DNA from: Acidobacteriota bacterium
GTDB taxonomy: Bacteria; Acidobacteriota; Terriglobia; Terriglobales; Acidobacteriaceae
DNA: 54,325 nt
Reading direction: 5' to 3'
Assembly (NCBI GenBank): GCA_019351975.1
Contig: JABBOG010000024.1
Span: forward strand, 1-54,325
Under the pieces are notes generated by a model. It saw nothing but the letters and a program-made list of their open reading frames with translations. It ran no database searches and had not been told where the DNA came from. The translations under genes and the position numbers were made by a program. Positions 25,190 to 34,216 of this stretch are shown here, piece by piece. Numbering within the stretch: the first letter of the stretch is position 1; each line of letters starts with the position of its first letter.

Positions 25190-25867
25190 TTAGCGCTTCT
25201 GAATCCGCCACACGAACCCACGGTTATATCCGAACCGATCTGACCACAAAATGTGACTGACCTCCTTGAACACACCGGCGGCGTCAAAGACGCCTTTGTC
25301 GAAGGCGTAGATAAGAATCACATGGCCGTTCGTCGGATCGTCCTTGCGATACATGGCCACCAGGCGATGGTTCTCGTGAAACTTACCAAAGCCTTCCGGG
25401 CCCGCGACGTCCACGGTGTAACCGTTCTCTTCGAGAGTGAGTATGATCTCCTCGGGTACGCTGGGATTGCGGCCAGCAGTTCGGAACCAAGCAAGCAAAG
25501 TTTCCTGGGGCAAGTCCAGCATCCGCACCAAGGAATCGATGGCGCATGTTCCAGCCATGGTAATGGGCTCCCAGACTTCCCACTCCCAGATCATCGCCAG
25601 CGCCGCTTCCTTCACTTCAGGCGTGACGTCGATCGGCTGCGCGTTCACTTCCGTCAGGCCCAAGCCGTTCAATGAACTTGGAGCCACCTCCGAAAAACGA
25701 GGCGCGGCAAAGGTGCCGTCAACCCAGAGGAGGCGCGACGACTCGTCGCCTAACGAAGAGAGACTGACGAGCCATCCCTTCTCATACTCCCAACCAACAA
25801 ACCCGAATCCATCAAAGATGCCCGTGCGCTCCTTCTGCTCGGCGACCGCGCGGATGGTTTGCTTCAT
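25190..25867 (-). CDS. Predicted papain-like/C39-like Cys-His protein
   Basis: A 225-residue protein. The second half has the layout of a papain-like cysteine peptidase or related fold: MAGTCAIDSLVRML with Cys108 at a helix start, then GHVILIYAFD with His182 on a strand followed by an Asp. The N-terminal ~100 residues form a separate beta-rich domain (FGFVGWEYEKGWLVSLSSLG). GGGAGG lies just before ATG 25867. No secretion signal, so it would act inside the cell. Activity is not proven; it could be a binding fold. It overlaps no other gene and is followed by the membrane protein gene. Confidence 0.6.
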   Translation of the reverse strand: MKQTIRAVAEQKERTGIFDGFGFVGWEYEKGWLVSLSSLGDESSRLLWVDGTFAAPRFSEVAPSSLNGLGLTEVNAQPIDVTPEVKEAALAMIWEWEVWEPITMAGTCAIDSLVRMLDLPQETLLAWFRTAGRNPSVPEEIILTLEENGYTVDVAGPEGFGKFHENHRLVAMYRKDDPTNGHVILIYAFDKGVFDAAGVFKEVSHILWSDRFGYNRGFVWRIQKR

Positions 25868-25899
25868 CGTTCCTCCCTCAAGATGGGCCGGGCCGGGCG

Positions 25900-26799
25900 C
25901 TATGACGACCGCCTGTGAACCCAACCGCCTTTCAACTTCACATTGGCGAGCACGCCATATTCCGGAAAGACCACCTGGAAGGCCTCGGGAGTGATGGCCA
26001 CAAGAGTGGCTTTGAGCTCGTCTTGCCCGCCATAACCGCCGGCCTCAAGGGCCGGCAAGAACTTCTCTAACTGTTCCTGGACGGAGATCTGCAGCTGCTC
26101 AGCGTCCGACCACAACATATCCGCCCGCCGAACCGCCTCGGCAGAAGTTCCAGAGCTGGCGACGCCGCCACCAATCGCCATGTATACCGTGCCATCCGCC
26201 GTAGTCGTAGCCGTCTGCATATTCACTTTGCGAAGGTTCCGGCGCTGCTCTTCGGTCAGCGGCTCACCCTGAATCCCACGAATGCGGTAACTCTTGATCG
26301 TCTCCGGCCAGTTGCGATGCAGGCTTTCGAGAACGCTGGTTTGTTCCCAGTCACCGTGCGTGTAGACATTGATGGCATAGAAGTCGTCGTCTGTGATGCG
26401 GGCGAAGAGGACCGGCCCGCTGCGCTCGACCAGAGCCGGATCGCGTGAAGAAGGCGCGGTACCCAGATGCAGATGATGTACGTTCCACTCATTGAGGAGA
26501 CCGTCCAGCGTGCCCAACCTCGCGTGGCCTTTGCTCAGATGCGGCCGCAAATCTTCGCCGTCCGCCACCTTCTTCTGCAACTGTTCCCATCCAGCTTGAT
26601 ACTCCGGCGGATAGGTGAAATCATCGGCGATCCATATCTTCCGTGGCCGCATCGCCGGTCGGCGGCGCAGCGCATCGAAATATGCAGTGAGCACATCGTC
26701 GTCGGAGATGGCCGCGACCGCTGTGCCCCAATCCGCCGTCAGATGCTGCCTGGCCATGGCCTGCAAATCCGCGCGAAAGTCAGCAACCAACGTTGTCAT
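25900..26799 (-). CDS. Unrecognised protein with WNVHHLHLG motif
   Basis: A 299-residue cytoplasmic protein. A conspicuous centre reads GLLNEWNVHHLHLG, followed by VLFARITDDDFYAINVYTHGDW and LHRNWPE. These His-, Asp- and Trp-rich blocks look like an active site, but I cannot name the family. Residues 190-235 (TTADGTVYMAIGGGVASSG) look like a separate Gly-rich hairpin. ATG at 26799 has GAGG about 8 nt upstream; a longer open frame would overlap the terminator of the next gene. It ends 33 bp before the Cys-His protein gene, so the two are likely in one transcript. Confidence 0.65.
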   Translation of the reverse strand: MTTLVADFRADLQAMARQHLTADWGTAVAAISDDDVLTAYFDALRRRPAMRPRKIWIADDFTYPPEYQAGWEQLQKKVADGEDLRPHLSKGHARLGTLDGLLNEWNVHHLHLGTAPSSRDPALVERSGPVLFARITDDDFYAINVYTHGDWEQTSVLESLHRNWPETIKSYRIRGIQGEPLTEEQRRNLRKVNMQTATTTADGTVYMAIGGGVASSGTSAEAVRRADMLWSDAEQLQISVQEQLEKFLPALEAGGYGGQDELKATLVAITPEAFQVVFPEYGVLANVKLKGGWVHRRSS

Positions 26800-26915
26800 G
26801 CGGTTTTCCTCAATTCCTACTTCTATTCGAACAGATCGCGCCGTGCGACACACCGCATCGCCACCGCACCTGTGGAGAACAGACTTTTCAATGCAAGCCC
26901 GTCGGGTGGTCAGGC

Positions 26916-26941
26916 AAAGAAGCGCAGCCGTGAGGCTGCGC
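26916..26941 (-). terminator. Rho-independent terminator of the TIGR02391/HEPN gene
   Basis: On the minus strand GCGCAGCC, 4-nt loop, GGCTGCGC followed by TTCTTT: a perfect 8-bp stem plus T-rich tail, 30 bp after the HEPN gene stop. It would separate that gene from the three downstream genes, unless read-through occurs. Confidence 0.75.
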
Positions 26942-26971
26942 CACTGCCGAGGGTGGGGAGACGGGCGTCTT

Positions 26972-28006
26972 CTATACAGGCTCTGAGGAGACGGGCGCAT
27001 TCTGCGCTTCATCCAGCTTGTGCGCCAGAAGCGACGCCAGAAAGAGGAAGTGGATGCACCGCGCCGCATCGATTTCGACGAAGCCGTGGGCCTTCGGATT
27101 GCGAACGGCCATCATCGTCCCGGCGAAGATTTGCAGGTATCCCTGCTGCATCGACATTCCGGTCTCGGTGTCGCCGGGGGCGAAGATTAAATAGGGCTGG
27201 TTTGGGTTGAAGGCTTTCGTCATCAATGGCGCCCCATCCAGGTTTAGACCGGTCCGGCTCTTAATCTGGAGGGTGATGACTTTGAGCGCGGCGAGAACGG
27301 CTTCGGCATAGAATCTGGCTCGGAATCGTCTTCGTGCTTCGGGCACGATACTCGGATGCAGCAGCATCCAGAAGTCGTGCCCGCTGTCCTCGTCGGAATA
27401 CTCGTCCAGAAACTCGTCGTCGTATCCAACCGACTGCAACATTTCGAAGGGCACCATCATGGACTTCGGGATAGCTTCGCGTGCGAAGCGGGCGCGTTGT
27501 GCCCAGTCTCGCCCCGGCTCCTTGAGATCGATGACATGCTCTCCGACACAGCAACTTTCGACACGCAGTCGGTCTTCGGACAACTTCGGGGGCGAGAGTA
27601 TCCCGAAGTCCTGCGCCAGATACAGACCCAGTACGATGCCTTCCCCGTCCAACGGCTCTCTCAGTGTCGCGGCCTTTTCCAATAGGACATCCGGCGTATA
27701 CGAGACACCTTTGCCTTCCGTCCGGAAGAGATGCCGCAAGATGCGGGCAGTGGACGTAAACGCCACTTCTGCTTGGAGATAAAACTCGTCCTCGGACGGC
27801 AGCACCGCGAAAGAACCCGAGCATGGCAGGTATTGCTCTTGATCGAGCGGTGACCGGATGCACAGTCCACGAGTCTCCATCTCGGAGAGCAGGTTGGTGA
27901 TCTCAAAGCGCACCATGAGGTCATGCCGGCTTGTCGACCGGTGTTCGTTCAGGAAGTTGGCACAGATATCTCGGGCGACCTCGACGACGATCTGCTCTTG
28001 CGTCAT
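26972..28006 (-). CDS. TIGR02391-family protein with HEPN RNase-like motif
   Basis: A 344-residue protein. The C-terminal ~120 residues match the TIGR02391 (Ymh) pattern: AVLAALKVITLQIKSRTGLN, DGAPLMTKAF, QQGYLQIFAGTMMAVRNPKAH. The last carries R302-x4-H307, the catalytic signature of HEPN ribonucleases. The N-terminal ~220 residues are a separate, mostly helical region, maybe a sensor. Met38 of the open frame (28006) is preferred because the segment before it is low-complexity. HEPN proteins are frequent toxins in defence systems. It is divergent from the SEC-C-type gene at 28155. Confidence 0.8.
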   Translation of the reverse strand: MTQEQIVVEVARDICANFLNEHRSTSRHDLMVRFEITNLLSEMETRGLCIRSPLDQEQYLPCSGSFAVLPSEDEFYLQAEVAFTSTARILRHLFRTEGKGVSYTPDVLLEKAATLREPLDGEGIVLGLYLAQDFGILSPPKLSEDRLRVESCCVGEHVIDLKEPGRDWAQRARFAREAIPKSMMVPFEMLQSVGYDDEFLDEYSDEDSGHDFWMLLHPSIVPEARRRFRARFYAEAVLAALKVITLQIKSRTGLNLDGAPLMTKAFNPNQPYLIFAPGDTETGMSMQQGYLQIFAGTMMAVRNPKAHGFVEIDAARCIHFLFLASLLAHKLDEAQNAPVSSEPV

Positions 28007-28154
28007 GTTGTCTATTGTCGCTAAACGGCAGGAAAAAATGCAGAGAATCTGACTCCGGGAACGGCTCTCTGAGAAGTGACTGAATACGCGAAGCTGATGA
28101 AGGCAAGCGAGGAGCATGACTCCGCCGCGAGAAGAAGAAATCTAAGATAGAGAT

Positions 28155-28847
28155 ATGGGCTACATTCCTGGCACAAAGATCAAGACGCTCGAACTCCCGC
28201 CGAACCCTCCGGGCGACGAGGATCCGTGTTGGTGCAGGTCGCAAGTGCCGTACGGAAAGTGTCACAAGCATCGGCACGAGATGCAGCCGGAGTCTAGGTG
28301 GACGATTCTGAAGCGGGTGCGCAAATTGATGGACACGTCGTATTGCAGCCATCCCGACGCGTCCCCGGCAACGTGTACAGGCCGCATTGTCAAGGCACAC
28401 TCGCTCCAGAGGTCAGGCTCCTTGTCCCGGCTGGCGGTGGATGGCGTCCATCCCGAATTCGATTTTGAAGAGAACAGCCTTCAGGCGCTTGCCTCGACGG
28501 ACCGTCTGGATCAGTTGACCTACTCGGCTATACCGTTCGAGGACGGAAGCGTCTTCGCGTTCGTGTGGGACTCGAAGGCCGGCAAGAGCTGCATTCGCTT
28601 GATGCAGAGCTTGGATCGATTCTCGAACGATGACGTTGGCGATGCCTTGATCAGAATGACCTTTGAGCATTTCGAGAATACCTTCGCAGACCCGCGCTGG
28701 TGGGAATCGCTGACACCGCGGGAGCGCGATGCTCTCGAACGGCGGACGGGGAAAGCCGCAGGTCAGGAAAACAGAGACCGTGGCTGCCTGAAGGAGGACG
28801 GACTGCGCGTGGCGCGCTGGAAGATCGTCGCAAGGCAGTGGCTATAG
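28155..28847 (+). CDS. SEC-C-like zinc-binding protein
   Basis: A 230-residue protein. The N-terminus has a SEC-C-like metal motif (DPCWCRSQVPYGKCHKHRH, residues about 23-41). A second Cys/His region follows (SYCSHPDASPATC, then IVKAHSLQRSGSLSRLA), resembling zinc modules of HNH-like or nuclease-associated proteins. The remainder is mixed alpha/beta with DALIRMTFEHFENTFADPRWW. No catalytic site can be named. It stands 160 bp before the STAND gene on the same strand and could be its partner. Confidence 0.6.
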   Translation: MGYIPGTKIKTLELPPNPPGDEDPCWCRSQVPYGKCHKHRHEMQPESRWTILKRVRKLMDTSYCSHPDASPATCTGRIVKAHSLQRSGSLSRLAVDGVHPEFDFEENSLQALASTDRLDQLTYSAIPFEDGSVFAFVWDSKAGKSCIRLMQSLDRFSNDDVGDALIRMTFEHFENTFADPRWWESLTPRERDALERRTGKAAGQENRDRGCLKEDGLRVARWKIVARQWL

Positions 28848-29007
28848 CAACCCGGAGGGAGATTGCCTGCAGTTTCTAGCGAAAATAGTGGCGGGCGACA
28901 CGGGCGAATACAAGGCGAATATGAAACAATGGGAAATTATGCCGGAGTCTGCAGCACGATACCAATACTGCGCGGAGTGAACAAGTTTTAGGTCAGAGCC
29001 ATTTTCT

Positions 29008-32000
29008 ATGACAAACCCAGCATCCAGCGGCGGGGCAGGTCCGGTCTTCGAGGCCAAGGTAGGGGCGAGCTACCTCCTCTCGATGCTGCTTGAGGTGGAA
29101 GCTCGGGGACTACCGGGATGCCGCATGGAAAGTGTCCGCCTGCAACGAGCAGAAGAGGGCTTTCCCCTTGACGACATTGTGGTCCATGGAGTCAGCCGAG
29201 AGGGAGTGACCGCGAGTATTGAAATCCAGGTGAAACGGACTCTCACCTTCACCGCGTCCGACAACGAATTCAAGGATGTGGTTCGACAGATCGGAGCGGC
29301 TGTTTCTGGGGAAGGTCCGGGTGAGAGCCAGCATGGGTTTGGGATCGCGATTGGTCGTACGCGCCAAAGTAAAGAGCCTTTCTATCAGGATGTTTTGAAG
29401 TGGGCCAGGAACCTCGAAGATGCTGTTGCCTTCCGCAGCAGGCTGGAGCGGCCGGGTGCGGCGAATGATACGATGCGTAACTTCGTCGCTGTCTTCAGCG
29501 CAAATCTGTTCGAGGCCGGTTTTGCGAACCATGATGAGACGGTCTGGAGAATCCTCAGGCGGACTCAAATCCTGCAATCCGACTTCGATTCGGAAGCGTC
29601 CGCAACGAATGAGTTGATGCGCGAGCGATGCCTTCGAGCACTGAGCGGCAGTGATGCGCGCGACGCCGAGAACCTCTGGTCTCGTCTGACTACGTTGGCT
29701 TTCGACATGGCTTCGGTGGGCGGTAGCCGGACCCGCGCTGAACTCGTGGAAGAATTGCAACCGTCATTTCGCTTGGCAGGAAGTCGATCAAACGTCTATG
29801 CGATGGAGGCTTTGTTTGAGGAGTCAGAGCGAGCTATCGCAGGATTTGACAATACCGTTGGCGGAATCACGCTCGAACGCGAATCACGAATGGATGCGAT
29901 TCGCGAAGCGTTGGACCAAAGCCGCTATGTAGAGATTAGAGGGGACGCCGGCGTTGGCAAATCCGGTCTTCTCCATGGCCTTGCAGCAAGCCTAGAGACT
30001 GAGGCGCGCTTTCTCGTCTTCACACCGAATCGGGTTACAGAACGTGGTTGGTTGTCCCTCAAGACAACGATTGCCTACGACGGCGATGGACGCGATTTGA
30101 TGAACGAACTTTCGCTGAGTGGGGCGGGCATTCTTTTTGTAGATAACCTTGATTTCTATAGCCCGACAGAACAAGAGACGATCAAGGATCTGTTGGTCTT
30201 TGCGGCGCGGCATCCGACGATGCGTGTCGTCGCAACGGCTCGGACGGACTTTGGGCAAGTCGAGCCGACGTGGATACCACGAGAGGCGTTGACGCGGTTT
30301 GGACCTACCGTGACGATGCAACTGAGTGAACTCGACGAGAGCGAGCTCGATGAACTGCGACTCGCAGCTCCGAAGCTAAGGTCGTTGCTCTCGGATACCC
30401 ATCCGGCCAAGAAAATAGTAAGGAATCTTTTCCGTCTTTCCCGGCTTTCCGCTCGGAACGTAGATGACCCGTGGCCTGCCACCGAAACACAGATGGCGAG
30501 GCAATGGTGGGAAACCGCTGACGGCCATGTGGATTCTGAGCTCCGCGAACGCGCACGTGTCCTCGTCAAGCTCGCGAGACACTTTCTGTTCTCCTCGGAA
30601 TCATTCGACAGCTCCGCTGAAGCATCCGGCATTATTGATGCGCTTTTGCGTAGCGGAACCCTGCGGGAGTTCGGCAGAGACCGCATAACCTTTCGCCACG
30701 ATGTTCTTCGAGAATGGGCGATTGCGAATCTCCTGTATGAGGAGAGAGGATTTCAATCGGTCCCTGATCTTTCGGTGCGAGCATACCCCGATCAAATGCG
30801 CGGAGCGGAATTAGCAGCGCGCATGGCGCTGGAGGAGCCAGAAGGGATCTCCCGGTGGAAGGATCTCATCGGATCATTGGCCCCATCGCACGAAACCTGG
30901 CGGAGATCTGTCGTTTTGGCTGTCGTCCGCGCGGAAGACTCCGTTCGCACTCTGGTCAGTGTGTCCCTCGCATTGCTGGAGAACGATGGCAGTCTCCTGA
31001 GAGAGTTGATCCGCTATGTGTTAGCGGTCGAGTTCGAGTCGGGCTCGCAACGTTTGAAGGATGCAGGCATCACGCTGGGGAAGATCCCCGACGGCTGGAA
31101 AGTCCCGCGGAGTCGTTCTGTCGGCAGTTTGATCGTCTGGTTGACGAATATTGTGTCCTATCTTCCTGTACCTGCCATTCCAGACGTCGTCAAATTGTTC
31201 TCTACCTACATCATGGGAGTGGTTGGAAGCGACTGGCTGACACCCCGCCTGCTTCCATTGCTCCTCGATTGGTTGCTCTTGATTGAGGCAGAGCACGACG
31301 CTGATCCCTATGGATTCAGAAACCATATTTTCGATGGCAAGCTGAGCCAAGCGGAAATAAAGATTGTCGAGGACGAATGTAGAACGACTTTTCTCTTCTT
31401 CTGCAAGCAGACACCAGAGCTAGCGGTCAGGTATCTCCTGTCGTTTGCCGGCCGGGAGCATCGCGATGAGATACGCATCGACGTACTGAAGACCAAAGGG
31501 ACTTTGTCCCAAGCGGCGCCGAAAGAGTTCGCAGATTTTGCACTGGAGACATTGATCCCAAAGAAGGAACCACGGCGAAGGAGGGGTGGCGATCATCTGC
31601 CGGATCGTCCCTTCGAGTTCATTGACGTCAAGTTCACTCCTTCGAGTCCCTCTCAAGGTCCATTTCTTGACCTGCTCATTCACGCGCCGTCCGAGGGACT
31701 ACGGTTAGTTCGCGGAATTCTGCTGCATGAGATCAGTTTTTACCGTGGCGACAAAGAGGATACAAACGCCATCGTCGTGTATCGCGGTGGACAGTCCGAA
31801 TCATACAAATGGGCGGAGTTTTACACATGGTCGCGGGATTATGGCAGCTCATCAGGGCTTGTTGTCTCAGCTTTGATGGCGCTCGAAGCGTGGGCTCATC
31901 GCAGAATCGAGGACGGGGAAGATATCAAGACCGTTATTACGGATGTTTCAGGACCTCTCCAAAATGGCGAACGATCAAGCGCCCTTCTCTTGGTGGTGAC

Positions 32001-34143
32001 AGATATTCTTATCTCTCACTGGCCCGCTTCCGTAAGCGCAGCAATCCCGTTTGTTGGCTGTCCTGTATTGCTCTGCCTCGATCGCACACGTCCCGGGCAT
32101 GACAATTTCGAATTTCCCGACTTGTTCGGTCTCAAAGACATCCAAACGGAGCCGGTGGGGCTGGTATCGACGCAAGACCTGAAGCGGCGAGCATCGCGCA
32201 GGGCAAGTCTTTATGATTTGCTTGCACCTTACACCTTCCATAACCAAGAATATCGACCAATCCTGGAAAACACTCTCGCCGTTGCGAGCGGGCGACTGGG
32301 GCGGCCAGCAAAGGATTCGGATCTCGGTGATCCGAGAATGATGGCCATACACGCCCTGAATGTCCTCAACCGCTCGAATTGGAACGAGCTAAAGGACGAG
32401 AATGGAAATCCCACGGGAAAGTTCGAATACCAAGCTCCACAGGGCGAACGGCAGCAGATGGAGCCGATCCAAAAAGAGGCTGCTCCTCGCTTAGAAGAAC
32501 ATTCGCTCAGAACGGCGATCCTCAATGAGCTTTACGTGACTCCTGAAACCGCAGAGGAATTCTTGACCCTATCTCTCGATTGGGCGAAGAAGCACGAAGG
32601 CGCGTTAGATTCAAAACCTGACTTTGATTGGGACGGCAACTATTTAACGATGTTGGAGGCTGTTGTCACCGTCGCCACTCTGATGGCGCGTAACGGTTCT
32701 GCCGAGCTGCTGGAGAAAGAGGGGGCCTGGGTACGCAGCATCTTTGACAGAGCCTACGAGGGCAGAATTGATCCTGTCTTCTCTCAACGTGAGGGCCTCA
32801 GATTCAATCCCCAGGCAATAGCCTTCGTAGGACAAAGCTTCCTGCTGGAGCGTTCGCGGCAACAGGATGACGACGCGCGGCTGCTCCGATTCGTGGCCTC
32901 TGCAAGCTATGCTCCTCCACACGGCTATCGAGCAATCCTCGCATTATTGTTTCGGCTCAATGTACGGTGGCTTCCTTGCATCATGCGTTGTGCCTTCGAG
33001 GCATCTGTTCTCGCCGTCGAATCGTGGAATGACTCTGAAGAAGAGAAATTGGCGCATCGAGTTGCCTTCGATGCGCGGATCAGTGCGCGGATTGACACAG
33101 AGCTTGTCTGGTTGCGAGGACAAGGCCCCGAACCGGCCTGGCCCAAATTCCCGACCAAGCGCGCAACCCCGAGACGCCGCGGCATCGGGCGGAAACCGCC
33201 CGAGGCCACTGCGATCGCCAACGCTGATGAGGTACAGGAGCGTGTGAACTATCATTTGGCCGCACTTTGGCTGGGTCAGCACAAACAAGTCTTTCGAGGG
33301 GTTGAGGCACCTTCCTGGATGATGGACATCGCCACAACGTATGTCGAGTGGACCCTGCTCGCGAATGGAAAGGGAGAAGACAAGACGGAACGCTTTGATC
33401 GAGGTCCATCTGAATGGAACAGCGTCTTTTGGGAGCTGCTGCCGAGATGTCTGGGACACCGGGAAGCCACAGCCCTTTGGGAGTATCTTGAAACTCTCTT
33501 CAACGATCTTCCCGAGGAGCCTCTCATGAGCTGTCTCTCGACATTCATACGAAGCGCCGATGTCGTGCATTTCGACGATCATATGCTTTCGGTATCGCAG
33601 TTGCTTACTATCCGGACCTATGCCTTGGAGCGCATTAAGACGACGAGACTGTTTTTATGGAATCACGACAGAGACGAAACGTCGGTGACTACGGATATGA
33701 CCGACATTCTTGCAACGCTTTGCTTCAACACCTACAACCCATTCCAGCCTTCAAAATGCTATGTGCCGTCCGGTCTGGTTGCAAGCATCGACCCGTTCCT
33801 GCCGTTGCTGGAGAAATTCATTGAGAGTTGGCGATCTCCCTTCGTAACCTTGATGTACCTCAACTTGTTCGAAATCGCTCCGCGTCGAGAGCAACTTTGC
33901 TTCGTTGTGGGATGCGCCGAAAAATGGCTTGAACGCTTTCCCCAAGACAATAAATTTTGGATTGAATGGAGCGTCGGGCAAAGAATATCGCTGGTTCTGA
34001 GGAAGATCTTTGAAGACTCGCCGACCGCCTTTGTCGAAGAGACAATACGGGAGCGGATCGATTCTGTCATTAGTCGGCTTGTTGGCCTGGGCGTCCCAGA
34101 TGCGCATGAACTGGAGCAAAGACTCTACCGGACGAATACCTGA
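29008..34143 (+). CDS. Large STAND ATPase with N-terminal Mrr/Cap4-like nuclease (candidate Avs-type defence protein)
   Basis: A 1,711-residue protein. N-terminal ~200 residues: GPVFEAKVGASYLLSMLL, then D55/D56 in PLDDIVVHG and Q74-x-K76 in IEIQVKR, the D...QxK core of Mrr/Cap4-type PD-(D/E)xK nucleases. Centre: Walker A GDAGVGKS (312-319), Walker B GILFVDNLD with D379, the sensor-like VVATARTDFG, and ITFRHDVLREWAIANLL, the winged-helix end of NACHT/STAND modules. The C-terminal ~1,050 residues are helical and repeat-like, as in the target-sensing part of Avs proteins. The expected role is phage-protein recognition, oligomerisation and DNA degradation. No Shine-Dalgarno is clear at ATG 29008. 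Avs membership is inference from architecture. Confidence 0.85.
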   Translation: MTNPASSGGAGPVFEAKVGASYLLSMLLEVEARGLPGCRMESVRLQRAEEGFPLDDIVVHGVSREGVTASIEIQVKRTLTFTASDNEFKDVVRQIGAAVSGEGPGESQHGFGIAIGRTRQSKEPFYQDVLKWARNLEDAVAFRSRLERPGAANDTMRNFVAVFSANLFEAGFANHDETVWRILRRTQILQSDFDSEASATNELMRERCLRALSGSDARDAENLWSRLTTLAFDMASVGGSRTRAELVEELQPSFRLAGSRSNVYAMEALFEESERAIAGFDNTVGGITLERESRMDAIREALDQSRYVEIRGDAGVGKSGLLHGLAASLETEARFLVFTPNRVTERGWLSLKTTIAYDGDGRDLMNELSLSGAGILFVDNLDFYSPTEQETIKDLLVFAARHPTMRVVATARTDFGQVEPTWIPREALTRFGPTVTMQLSELDESELDELRLAAPKLRSLLSDTHPAKKIVRNLFRLSRLSARNVDDPWPATETQMARQWWETADGHVDSELRERARVLVKLARHFLFSSESFDSSAEASGIIDALLRSGTLREFGRDRITFRHDVLREWAIANLLYEERGFQSVPDLSVRAYPDQMRGAELAARMALEEPEGISRWKDLIGSLAPSHETWRRSVVLAVVRAEDSVRTLVSVSLALLENDGSLLRELIRYVLAVEFESGSQRLKDAGITLGKIPDGWKVPRSRSVGSLIVWLTNIVSYLPVPAIPDVVKLFSTYIMGVVGSDWLTPRLLPLLLDWLLLIEAEHDADPYGFRNHIFDGKLSQAEIKIVEDECRTTFLFFCKQTPELAVRYLLSFAGREHRDEIRIDVLKTKGTLSQAAPKEFADFALETLIPKKEPRRRRGGDHLPDRPFEFIDVKFTPSSPSQGPFLDLLIHAPSEGLRLVRGILLHEISFYRGDKEDTNAIVVYRGGQSESYKWAEFYTWSRDYGSSSGLVVSALMALEAWAHRRIEDGEDIKTVITDVSGPLQNGERSSALLLVVTDILISHWPASVSAAIPFVGCPVLLCLDRTRPGHDNFEFPDLFGLKDIQTEPVGLVSTQDLKRRASRRASLYDLLAPYTFHNQEYRPILENTLAVASGRLGRPAKDSDLGDPRMMAIHALNVLNRSNWNELKDENGNPTGKFEYQAPQGERQQMEPIQKEAAPRLEEHSLRTAILNELYVTPETAEEFLTLSLDWAKKHEGALDSKPDFDWDGNYLTMLEAVVTVATLMARNGSAELLEKEGAWVRSIFDRAYEGRIDPVFSQREGLRFNPQAIAFVGQSFLLERSRQQDDDARLLRFVASASYAPPHGYRAILALLFRLNVRWLPCIMRCAFEASVLAVESWNDSEEEKLAHRVAFDARISARIDTELVWLRGQGPEPAWPKFPTKRATPRRRGIGRKPPEATAIANADEVQERVNYHLAALWLGQHKQVFRGVEAPSWMMDIATTYVEWTLLANGKGEDKTERFDRGPSEWNSVFWELLPRCLGHREATALWEYLETLFNDLPEEPLMSCLSTFIRSADVVHFDDHMLSVSQLLTIRTYALERIKTTRLFLWNHDRDETSVTTDMTDILATLCFNTYNPFQPSKCYVPSGLVASIDPFLPLLEKFIESWRSPFVTLMYLNLFEIAPRREQLCFVVGCAEKWLERFPQDNKFWIEWSVGQRISLVLRKIFEDSPTAFVEETIRERIDSVISRLVGLGVPDAHELEQRLYRTNT

Positions 34144-34216
34144 AGACCGACGGGAGCACCAGGAAAGGTTTACGATTGCAGGTTGCATCGGGACAAAATT
34201 TTCCTTACGACTGCAC

